64,000 bases of DNA from NCBI RefSeq assembly GCF_947251865.1, contig NZ_OX366394.1, forward strand, positions 1,240,001 through 1,304,000, in the 5' to 3' direction. The DNA is from Wolbachia endosymbiont (group B) of Protocalliphora azurea. GTDB taxonomy: Bacteria > Pseudomonadota > Alphaproteobacteria > Rickettsiales > Anaplasmataceae. The notes under the pieces are model-generated. The model had not been told where the DNA came from and ran no database searches. It was given only the letters and a program-made list of their open reading frames with translations. A program made the position numbers and the translations under genes. Shown here piece by piece: positions 57,012-64,000 of the stretch; position 1 is the first letter of the stretch; each line of letters opens with the position of its first letter.

Positions 57012-59345
57012 ATGAAAAAGTTATTTCACATACTAATAATAATATTTATTTCTTTTCCCACTCTACTTGTTGCTCTAGAAAATAAGGAAAAAGTACAGAT
57101 AAAAAATATTAAGTATATTGGCAATGAGCGAGTAAGTGATCAAACAATAAGGTTTTATACAAAATTAGAACCAGGTAATCATATAAATGATGATGATGTA
57201 GATTCAGTTATAAAAGATTTATATAAAACAAAGTTATTTGCTAGTATTAACGCCTATATCGATGATGAAAAAAACTTAGTAGTAAAAATTCATGAGAATC
57301 CATTGATTAACAAAGTAATATTGAAAGGCAATAAGTTATTTAACAGTAAAGAGTTGCTAAATAACGTTATCCAGTCAAAATCACTAACTATTTTCACTGA
57401 AACAAAATTACAAAACGATTTAATAAATCTAGCTACTCTTTATAGGAACAGTGGTAAAATTGGTGTTAAAATTGCATATGAGCTAGATAAGCTTGGTAGC
57501 AATAGGATAAACCTAATTTTTAAGATAAAAGAAGGAAGAACTTCTAAAATTAAGGGTTTACGATTTATAGGTAATAAAAACTTTTCAGCAAATGAGTTAG
57601 AGCAAGTTATCAAAAGGCATAGCAATGATATATTTAGTAAGTTATTTAGAGCCATTTTTAAAAGCGGAACTCATTATTCACCTCAATATCTACTGATTAA
57701 CACAGAACTGCTTGATCGCTTCTATTCATCTAAGGGATATATTCAAAATAATATCCAACCAATTGTTGAGGTTGATAATAATAACCAAATAGAGTTAACT
57801 TTTTTGATTGATGAAAAGCAGCAATACTTATTTGGAAATAATGAAGTTGATATTGAAACTGAGATTCAGGATTTAAGTTTAAGGGAAGAAATATTAGAAT
57901 TTATCAAAGAGGAAAATAATCAAATATTTAATAGAGTTAAAATTAACAATACAGCAGAAAAAATAAGTAAACATTTAAGCGAAAAAGGATATATATTTGC
58001 AAAAGTTAATCCAGAATATACACAACATAACAATATTGTGGATGTAACTTACAAAGTGCTACCAGGTAAAAAGATTTATATAAACCAAATTACTATTGAT
58101 GGCAATGACCGCACTTTAGATAAAGTAATTAGAAGAAAACTTAGCATGGCAGAAGGTGACGCATATAACACATCTGAGATCCAAAAATCACGTAGAAAAT
58201 TGATATATAGTGATTTCTTTGAAACAGTAAAAATAAATAGTTATACAGTGGATGACAATGCAGTGAATCTTGATTTAAATGTTAAAGAAAAAAGAACTGC
58301 CTCGTTATCTTTAACAGGTGGTATGTCTCTTCCTGGTGGAGTATTTGTTAAAACCGATTTCACAGATCGTAATTTATTTGGTAGTGGTAAAGAAGTATCT
58401 TTTGCTCTTGAAAAAAGTCAATATGTTCTTTCTACTAGTATAGACGCTGTTGAAAATAATTTTAACGACTCTGATACTTCACTAGGCATGGGTGTTTTTT
58501 ATGAAAAACAAGACAAACCAAACACTACTTTCGATACCTGCAACTGGGGAGGAATAGCAAAAGTATCATATAAAATCTCAGAAAATCTAACCAATTCCTT
58601 TCAATATTCTTATAAGTATAATCACATACACATGGACAATAAGGGTGGAAAAGATGAGGATATCTCTGAGATAATAAGAGATCAAGAAGGTGAGTATCAG
58701 GTTTCATCAGTGGGATATACGTTATCATACAATAAACTGGATAACCTCTATACTCCTAAAGAGGGATATTTATTGCGCTTAAATCAGGATATTTCAGGAT
58801 TGGGAGGAAATGTAAATTTCCTAAAATCTGAATTCTTATCTTTTTATACACATCCTATATTAAGCAAAATTGATGATGATATAACACTGCGCTTTAAAGT
58901 AGCAGCAGGTCATATTTTTTCTTATACCGATGAAGATCTAAACATTGGCCAGCACTTTTTTAAAGGGGGTAATGAGATTAGAGGATTTGACCTTTCCGGC
59001 ATTGGACCAAGAGCAGAAGACAAAAATCAAAGCTCATTGGGAGGCAAAACTTATTTTAATTTAACACAGCAAGTAGATTTTCCACTATCTAAATTATACG
59101 ACTATGCTGGTATCAAAGGCTCACTATTTGTTGACTATGCAACACTTTTTGGTTTAGATGAAAAGAAGAGATATAGTGGGAAATATTACGATAGTAAGCT
59201 TATAAGAGTATCACCAGGTTTTGGCTTTTCAATGCCTTCTCCTTTTGGTAGAATTAGATTAGATTTTGGGTTTCCTTTAGTAAAGGAAGCTTATGACATA
59301 ATACCATCGACAAACGTTAAAATTTCTATTGAAGCGGGGATTTAA
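57012..59345 (+). CDS. bamA: Outer-membrane protein assembly factor BamA
   Basis: Central component of the beta-barrel assembly machine. Start at ATG 57012 (MKKLFHILIIIFISFPTLLVAL is a signal peptide); 777 residues. Residues about 24-420 contain five POTRA domains (IKNIKYIGNERVSDQTI, INKVILKGNKLFN, IKGLRFIGNKNFS, YLFGNNEVDIE, INQITIDGNDRTLDKVIRRKL), followed by a 16-strand barrel (GGMSLPGGVFVKTDFTDRNLFGSG … GGNEIRGFDLSGIGPR with the RGF motif in loop 6). It ends in EAGI rather than the aromatic residue common for outer-membrane proteins. skp begins immediately after the stop. Confidence 0.97.
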   Translation: MKKLFHILIIIFISFPTLLVALENKEKVQIKNIKYIGNERVSDQTIRFYTKLEPGNHINDDDVDSVIKDLYKTKLFASINAYIDDEKNLVVKIHENPLINKVILKGNKLFNSKELLNNVIQSKSLTIFTETKLQNDLINLATLYRNSGKIGVKIAYELDKLGSNRINLIFKIKEGRTSKIKGLRFIGNKNFSANELEQVIKRHSNDIFSKLFRAIFKSGTHYSPQYLLINTELLDRFYSSKGYIQNNIQPIVEVDNNNQIELTFLIDEKQQYLFGNNEVDIETEIQDLSLREEILEFIKEENNQIFNRVKINNTAEKISKHLSEKGYIFAKVNPEYTQHNNIVDVTYKVLPGKKIYINQITIDGNDRTLDKVIRRKLSMAEGDAYNTSEIQKSRRKLIYSDFFETVKINSYTVDDNAVNLDLNVKEKRTASLSLTGGMSLPGGVFVKTDFTDRNLFGSGKEVSFALEKSQYVLSTSIDAVENNFNDSDTSLGMGVFYEKQDKPNTTFDTCNWGGIAKVSYKISENLTNSFQYSYKYNHIHMDNKGGKDEDISEIIRDQEGEYQVSSVGYTLSYNKLDNLYTPKEGYLLRLNQDISGLGGNVNFLKSEFLSFYTHPILSKIDDDITLRFKVAAGHIFSYTDEDLNIGQHFFKGGNEIRGFDLSGIGPRAEDKNQSSLGGKTYFNLTQQVDFPLSKLYDYAGIKGSLFVDYATLFGLDEKKRYSGKYYDSKLIRVSPGFGFSMPSPFGRIRLDFGFPLVKEAYDIIPSTNVKISIEAGI

Positions 59346-59906
59346 ATGAAATATATACAGTTATTTACATCAGTTATTGCCTTAATTATTTCCTTATTTG
59401 TGGGGTATAAGTTTGTAGGGTATCAACCTCAGAGCACGCTTAATACAAAGGCTGCCATTATTGATAGTGATAAGGTTATCAATGAATCTCTGGCTCTGCA
59501 AAATATACAACAACAAATAAAGGAGCAGAATTCTAGATTACAGAAGGAATTTGAAAATGAGTTAGAAAAATTTAAGCCATCGAAAGAAGAATTTGACCTT
59601 TTGTCAGAAGAAGCAAAAAAAGAAAAGACAGAACAATTTAGTAAGCATACTGTAAGTGTTAGGGATAATTACGCTAAGAAAATGTCACATTTAGAAGAAA
59701 ATTATAGAGAAGCAGTAGAAAGTGTCTTTAACAAGATAAAAGAAGTTGCTAAAAGAACAGCAGAAAAAAACAACATAGATTTGGTACTATTTATTTCAAA
59801 AAAGAATCAAGTTTTATACTCTATGGATGAAGTAGATTTATCGGATGTAGTATTAAAAAATGTAAACAAGGAAATACCCGAATTTGCTTTGCAAAACATT
59901 GAATAG
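59346..59906 (+). CDS. skp: OmpH/Skp-type periplasmic chaperone
   Basis: The 186-residue protein has an N-terminal hydrophobic signal or anchor (FTSVIALIISLFVGYKFVGY), a short beta part (AAIIDSDKVINES) and long charged tentacle helices (residues about 55-140), then VLFISKKNQVLYS. It holds unfolded outer-membrane proteins for BamA. The start codon comes directly after the bamA stop. Confidence 0.9.
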   Translation: MKYIQLFTSVIALIISLFVGYKFVGYQPQSTLNTKAAIIDSDKVINESLALQNIQQQIKEQNSRLQKEFENELEKFKPSKEEFDLLSEEAKKEKTEQFSKHTVSVRDNYAKKMSHLEENYREAVESVFNKIKEVAKRTAEKNNIDLVLFISKKNQVLYSMDEVDLSDVVLKNVNKEIPEFALQNIE

Positions 59907-59910
59907 ACTT

Positions 59911-60342
59911 ATGCAATGTAATATCAATGATATTATAAAAATACTACCACATTCTTATCCTTTTCTCTTAGTAGATAGGGTCATAGAATGCGATCCTGGT
60001 ATGAGTATAAAAGCAATTAAAAACGTGACTTTCAACGAGCAATTTTTTATTGGTCATTTTCCTGGCCATCCGATAATGCCAGGAGTTTTGATAATTGAGT
60101 CTTTAGCTCAAGCATCTGCTATATGTGTTCTCGGTAAAAAAACAGTAGAAAATAAAGTTGTATACTTTATGTCCATTGAAAACGCAAAATTCAGAAAGCC
60201 AGTCACTCCAGGAGATACCTTAATTCTTCAATCTAACTTTGAAGGTTTGCGTTTAGGTGTATACAAATTTAAGTGTGTTGCATCTGTTGGAAAAGAAGAG
60301 GTTGCAGGAGCAACAATCTTAGCAAAACTGCAAGATAAATAA
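59911..60342 (+). CDS. fabZ: 3-hydroxyacyl-[ACP] dehydratase FabZ
   Basis: Dehydrates beta-hydroxyacyl-ACP in type II fatty-acid synthesis. Start at ATG 59911 (MQCNINDIIKILPHSYPFLLVDRV); 143 residues. The catalytic His and Glu lie in HFPGHPIMPGVLIIESLAQA. It follows skp by 4 bp. lpxD and lpxA, normally between skp and fabZ, are missing, which fits the absence of lipid A synthesis in Anaplasmataceae. Confidence 0.96.
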   Translation: MQCNINDIIKILPHSYPFLLVDRVIECDPGMSIKAIKNVTFNEQFFIGHFPGHPIMPGVLIIESLAQASAICVLGKKTVENKVVYFMSIENAKFRKPVTPGDTLILQSNFEGLRLGVYKFKCVASVGKEEVAGATILAKLQDK

Positions 60343-60387
60343 AATCTTCATCTATAAGAAACAGTATGTACACTGTATAGTATAAAG

Positions 60388-63300
60388 ATGCAACTGAATT
60401 TCAAAGTCTCATTTTCAAACTTATACACTCGTAATGAATTAATAAAGTTAGATAAGGCGTTTTTGGATTACATAAAATCGTGCGATGAAAGCTTGTTTTA
60501 TTCATTAGTTGAAGCAAGAGAAAAAGCAGCTTCTTCTTCGATGTCATCCCAGTGTTCATCCCAGTGCTTGACACTGGGATCCAGAAAACAAGAAGGATGG
60601 ATTCCAGCTTGGATGAAAGATGGTTGTAATAGCCAGTTAATAATGGATCTCTCACATTTACTTGATGAATTTATTGCAAAATTTTTCAATATTGAAAAAG
60701 AAGTAGAAGAGTTAAAGGAAAAACACAATGACTTTGCTGTAATATACAGATGCAAAAGATTATTTGTTCAGCGTTATGCATTGAAGAAATACACTGATGT
60801 AGCAAATATTGATTATGTCACTAACAAATTAAATAGTTTCATTACTTTACCGACAACAGAAAAAAACTTTTCTGAGCAGGTAATGAGTTGGCTTGAAAAT
60901 AAAGAGGATCACAAAGAAGAAATAGAACTTGCGGCTCAATATGCAGTTTGGAGAGTAAAAAATAAACAGAGTATACTATTTAGCATACATAAGAAAATTG
61001 ATTACGAAAATCTCGTATCATTCTTGAAAAAAGAAGTAGACGAGGTTGAGGTTCTGTATTCAAATGAGGTGAAAAGAAGATATGGTTTTGATCTAACAAG
61101 CAAAAAGGTGAGTTTGAATAAAGCACTAGATAATGCTCACTACTGCATATTTTGTCATAAGCAAAGTAAGGACAGCTGCTCAAAGGGGCTAATCAATGAT
61201 GACAACACTTTCAAAAAGTCTCCACTTAGAGTTGAGCTGCACGGCTGCCCACTAGAGCAGAAAATATCAGAAATGAATTTGGTAAAAAGCGAAGGATATA
61301 GCATAGCAAGTCTTGCAATTGTGATGATAGATAACCCATTATGTGCAGCTACTGGGAATAGAATATGCAATGATTGCATAAACTCATGCATATATCAGAA
61401 ACAAGAGCCTGTAAATGTGCCAGTGGTTGAAACAAGGATTTTGGACGACGTACTCAATTTGCCGTACGGATTTGAAATATATTCTCTGCTTAGCCGTTGG
61501 AATCCTTTAAATTTTCAGCGTCCATTGCCAAAAGAAAATACTGGAAAAAACGTTCTAGTTGTAGGACTTGGTCCTGCGGGTTTTAATTTAGCTCATCATT
61601 TATTAAACGATGGGCATAACGTTATCGCCATTGATGGACTAAAGATTGAACCTTTGATCGATAATTTTCAGCTAATTAAAGATTTCAAACACGAAAAATT
61701 GAGTGAACGCATGGCAGATGGGTTTGGTGGGGTGGCAGAATATGGCATTACTTCCCGATGGGATAAAAATTACTTAAAGATTATTAGATTACTACTGGAA
61801 AGGCGTGAGAATTTCGCACTTTATGGAGGCATTCGTTTTGATGGCACGATTAATGTTGATGATGCCTTCAACTTGGGTTTTGATCACATCGCACTAGCAC
61901 TTGGCTCTGGCAAGCCACGAATGATCAAAATAAAGAATATGCTGGCTCGCGGAGTGCGCATGGCATCTGATTTTCTGATGTCATTACAACTTACCGGTGC
62001 TCTTAAGTTCGACTCCATAGCAAATCTGCAAGTTCGCATGCCGATAGTTGTCATAGGTGCAGGACTCACTGCAATTGATACTGCCACTGAAGCTTTAGCA
62101 TATTATCCAATTCAAGTAGAAAAATTTCTTCTTCGTTATGAGATATTAGTTGATAAGTATGGAAAGAAATATGTTGAAAAAGATTGGACGGAAGAAGAAT
62201 ATGAAATTGCAAATGAGCTTATATCGCACGCAAAATTGATCCAAGCAGAGCAAGAGTTAGCAAAAAAAGAGAATAGAGAAGCAAAAATATTGGAACTAAC
62301 TAAGAGCTTCGGGGGAGTGAAAATTATATACAGAAAAGAGCTAAAAGATTCACCGAGCTATCGATTAAATAGCGAAGAGGTGCAAAATGCATTGTCAGAA
62401 GGAATCTACTTCATTGAAAACTTAGAGCCTATTGAAATTGTTACAGACAAATATAATCATGCTGAGTTGATAAAACTGATTGATACAAAATCCCACGAAA
62501 TTAAATGTATCAAAGCACGCTCTATTCTCATAGCAGCAGGCACTGAACCAAACACGGCTATTGCAACAGAAGATAAAAAGCATTTTCAACTAAGTAATGG
62601 ATATTTTATTCATTTAAACTCATTAGGAAAAGAAATAGATCCAGTATTTTCTCCTAAGATGCAGGATAAAGACAGGATATTGGTATATAAGCAAGACAAT
62701 AAAACAATTAGCTTTTTTGGTGATCTTCACCCTTCGTATAGCGGCAGCGTCGTGAAAGCTATGGCAAGTGCTAAGAACGGCTACCCTATCATTTCTCAGC
62801 TTTTGAATAGAGTTAGCTTCATTTCTCCCACTCCAGCTAGAATCTCGGAGTCATATGCACACTTGTATGAATGTTGTAATGTAAGAGTAACTTTCACCAA
62901 AAAAGATGTCATTCCAGTGCCCAGACACTGGGATCCAGAAAACTTAATTTTGAATGAGTACATCAGATGGTTGTATAGTCAGAACTGGATTCCAGTGTCA
63001 GCTACTTGCATAACACCACCTACTATGCGAATTACCTACAAATTGCAGCATTTGTACACTAAAGCGTCACGCGCTGGAATAATATCAGAACACCTGGCTA
63101 ACGAAAAATTTTTTAATAGAATCAAAGAGCAATTCACCGCAAAGATTATAAAAATTCAATATTTAACTGACAAAGTTGTGGAAATAGTGATCAAAGCACC
63201 ACTTGCGGCAAAAAATTTTAAACCCGGACAATTCTTTAGGTTGCAAAATTTTGCAATCAATAGCAGAAAAGTCAATAATACAACCCTTGCTATGGAAGGT

Positions 63301-63456
63301 ATAGCTGTAACCGGCACTGAAGTAGACAAAAAAAAAGGAATTATTTCCACTATTGTGCTTGAAACTGGCGGTTCCACTAATTTATGTAAATGTTTTAAAG
63401 AAGGTGAACAAGTAATTCTTATGGGTCCAACTGGCAGCCCTACTGAGGTTTACTAA
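60388..63456 (+). CDS. Large glutamate-synthase-like NAD(P)/FAD oxidoreductase with FNR-like end, probably truncated
   Basis: The 1022-residue protein has an N-terminal helical part, a Cys-rich Fe-S region (HYCIFCHKQSKDSC … RICNDCINSC, about residues 250-340), a FAD-binding GltD-like domain (VLVVGLGPAGFNLAHHLL near residue 392; VVIGAGLTAIDTATEAL near 553), and a ferredoxin-reductase-like barrel (IKIQYLTDKVVEIVIKAPLAAKNFKPGQFFRL, then VILMGPTGSPTEVY). It stops there, before the NAD(P)-binding FNR half, so the 3' end seems lost. Two palindromic-repeat insertions are in frame (about residues 52-76 and 840-875). It may feed electrons into nitrogen metabolism; the exact substrate is unknown. Confidence 0.8.
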   Translation: MQLNFKVSFSNLYTRNELIKLDKAFLDYIKSCDESLFYSLVEAREKAASSSMSSQCSSQCLTLGSRKQEGWIPAWMKDGCNSQLIMDLSHLLDEFIAKFFNIEKEVEELKEKHNDFAVIYRCKRLFVQRYALKKYTDVANIDYVTNKLNSFITLPTTEKNFSEQVMSWLENKEDHKEEIELAAQYAVWRVKNKQSILFSIHKKIDYENLVSFLKKEVDEVEVLYSNEVKRRYGFDLTSKKVSLNKALDNAHYCIFCHKQSKDSCSKGLINDDNTFKKSPLRVELHGCPLEQKISEMNLVKSEGYSIASLAIVMIDNPLCAATGNRICNDCINSCIYQKQEPVNVPVVETRILDDVLNLPYGFEIYSLLSRWNPLNFQRPLPKENTGKNVLVVGLGPAGFNLAHHLLNDGHNVIAIDGLKIEPLIDNFQLIKDFKHEKLSERMADGFGGVAEYGITSRWDKNYLKIIRLLLERRENFALYGGIRFDGTINVDDAFNLGFDHIALALGSGKPRMIKIKNMLARGVRMASDFLMSLQLTGALKFDSIANLQVRMPIVVIGAGLTAIDTATEALAYYPIQVEKFLLRYEILVDKYGKKYVEKDWTEEEYEIANELISHAKLIQAEQELAKKENREAKILELTKSFGGVKIIYRKELKDSPSYRLNSEEVQNALSEGIYFIENLEPIEIVTDKYNHAELIKLIDTKSHEIKCIKARSILIAAGTEPNTAIATEDKKHFQLSNGYFIHLNSLGKEIDPVFSPKMQDKDRILVYKQDNKTISFFGDLHPSYSGSVVKAMASAKNGYPIISQLLNRVSFISPTPARISESYAHLYECCNVRVTFTKKDVIPVPRHWDPENLILNEYIRWLYSQNWIPVSATCITPPTMRITYKLQHLYTKASRAGIISEHLANEKFFNRIKEQFTAKIIKIQYLTDKVVEIVIKAPLAAKNFKPGQFFRLQNFAINSRKVNNTTLAMEGIAVTGTEVDKKKGIISTIVLETGGSTNLCKCFKEGEQVILMGPTGSPTEVY
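60541..60615. repeat. Protein-coding palindromic repeat, first insertion in the oxidoreductase
   Basis: Hairpin ATCCCAGTG/CACTGGGAT (60558-60566 with 60572-60580), preceded by a partial copy of the same word (TCATCCCAGTGT) and followed by GGATTCCAGCTTGGATG. It encodes an inserted peptide SQCSSQCLTLGSRKQEGWIP in the N-terminal part. Confidence 0.85.
62905..63000. repeat. Protein-coding palindromic repeat, second insertion in the oxidoreductase
   Basis: Hairpin ATTCCAGTG/CACTGGGAT (62911-62919 with 62926-62934) and palindrome ACTGGATTCCAGT (62984-62996), both belonging to the dispersed family. The encoded peptide (DVIPVPRHWDPENLIL … NWIPVSAT) lies between the GltD-like part and the FNR-like barrel. 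A third trace, GCGTCACGCGCTGGAAT, is at 63063-63079. Confidence 0.8.
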
Positions 63457-63513
63457 GTCTGGATATTAAAGTGATGCCAAATTTTATTTCAAAAAGTAAA
63501 TAATTTACTAACG

Positions 63514-63547
63514 CTCGTGCACAAATTAAAAATAAATTATGCACGAG
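63514..63547. repeat. Inverted repeat, stem-loop
   Basis: CTCGTGCA (63514-63521) and TGCACGAG (63540-63547) with an 18-nt AT-rich loop, in the gap behind the truncated oxidoreductase. Might be a terminator relic or a small repeat. Confidence 0.45.
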
Positions 63548-63603
63548 TGTAGCACTGTGAATTAGGAGTGCTATATTAAAGCTTACCTCACTATTAAAGC
63601 TAT

Positions 63604-63636
63604 CGGTCAGATTAGATTAAAAACCTAATCTGACCG
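63604..63636. repeat. Strong 12-bp stem-loop
   Basis: CGGTCAGATTAG (63604-63615) pairs perfectly with CTAATCTGACCG (63625-63636) over a 9-nt loop. No T-run follows. It is the most stable hairpin of the 300-bp gap 63457-63759, which holds no gene. Confidence 0.6.
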
Positions 63637-63759
63637 GTTTCTCTATAACCTTCTAAACCCTGATATAATTATATGGTAATTAGCTTAACTAGTGGTTAAT
63701 ATGCAAATTGATTTTATTTGTATGTTGAGGTAGCATAAACCATACTGTTTTACATCATT

Positions 63760-64000
63760 GTGCAACTTTATAAATTTTTATTGCTATTTCTGTTGACTAC
63801 ATTAATAGTGATAGTCCTAATATTACCTGAAAATTTAGGTACTACACTGAATTGCTCTCATCCAGTTCTAAATTTTGATTTATCTTTTCGTATCGTACTA
63901 ATATCTTTTTTATCAGTTGCATTTTTAGCTGTTCTACCAACACAAAATTTGACTTTTTCAGAGATGCTATCTTTTTTTGCTTATACTACCTGCTCACTCT
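63760..64000 (+). CDS. Hypothetical membrane protein, N-terminal part (runs off window)
   Basis: From GTG 63760 an open frame continues to the window end (80 codons) with two hydrophobic segments (FLLLFLLTTLIVIVLILP and RIVLISFLSVAFLAVLP). The in-frame stop upstream is at 63736. No family recognised; the gene is incomplete here and the start is a guess. Confidence 0.5.
   Translation, partial: MQLYKFLLLFLLTTLIVIVLILPENLGTTLNCSHPVLNFDLSFRIVLISFLSVAFLAVLPTQNLTFSEMLSFFAYTTCSL

Noticed and set aside
63604..63636. 12-bp hairpin as intrinsic terminator
   Set aside because: No T-run follows on either strand; kept only as an inverted repeat.
1..64000. Cytoplasmic-incompatibility (cifA/cifB-like) genes or other WO eukaryotic-association module
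   Set aside because: I searched for large genes next to the terminase and recombinase relics; none with nuclease or deubiquitinase-like motifs is present.

Overview
This window looks like part of a Wolbachia chromosome (Anaplasmataceae, Rickettsiales). It is very AT-rich and has obligate-intracellular alphaproteobacterial housekeeping genes. These sit among ankyrin-repeat genes, a decayed WO-type prophage terminase, many insertion sequences (IS) and short palindromic repeats, some of which lie inside coding sequences. No strain is assigned.

Layout. 0-5 kb: the end of an IS630-type element, an ankyrin-repeat membrane protein, an ankyrin/AAA+ ATPase fusion and a decayed IS5-type element. 5-18 kb: a housekeeping block (gpmI, tRNA-Asn, alaS, rpmI-rplT-fmt, purH) with a leucine-rich-repeat gene, a PAS-like gene and two paralogous membrane proteins. 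A fossil of the alaS 5' end in front of the second paralog shows that they arose by tandem duplication. 18-22.6 kb: a plasticity zone with two IS630 copies in inverted orientation, a beheaded large serine recombinase, and a GDSL/SGNH lipase pseudogene split by one of the IS copies. 22.6-34.2 kb: rpoD, five small subunits of an Mrp/Mnh Na+/H+ antiporter, rpoZ, an XRE regulator, purE-mutL and hflK-hflC-degP.

34.2-51.7 kb is the accessory core. It holds a giant collagen-like protein (about 1440 residues, four Gly-X-Y segments, a recent 243-bp tandem repeat) whose 3' end is cut by two head-to-head IS256-type elements around a 150-bp island. A secreted-looking or effector-like protein that appears to share a module with the collagen protein's N-terminus follows, then a membrane-anchored FtsH-like AAA+ ATPase without a protease domain. 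That ATPase is a paralog of the one fused to ankyrins at 1.9-3.7 kb. Next are an alpha/beta-hydrolase-like protein with Cys at the nucleophile position and a phage terminase split by an IS110-type element that itself carries an IS630 copy.

51.7-64 kb returns to core genes: a phage-type small gene, trmB, rpsA, an IHF/HU gene, zapA, sdhE, the envelope-assembly run rseP-bamA-skp-fabZ, and a large glutamate-synthase-like flavoprotein with two palindromic-repeat insertions and an apparently truncated C-terminus.

The IS630-type element is present in six copies (five complete, each 1100 bp). All have TTA/TAA 3-bp target duplications, and all complete copies have the same T7 run where the two transposase frames must be joined. 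This points to a recently active family using +1 frameshifting or transcript slippage.
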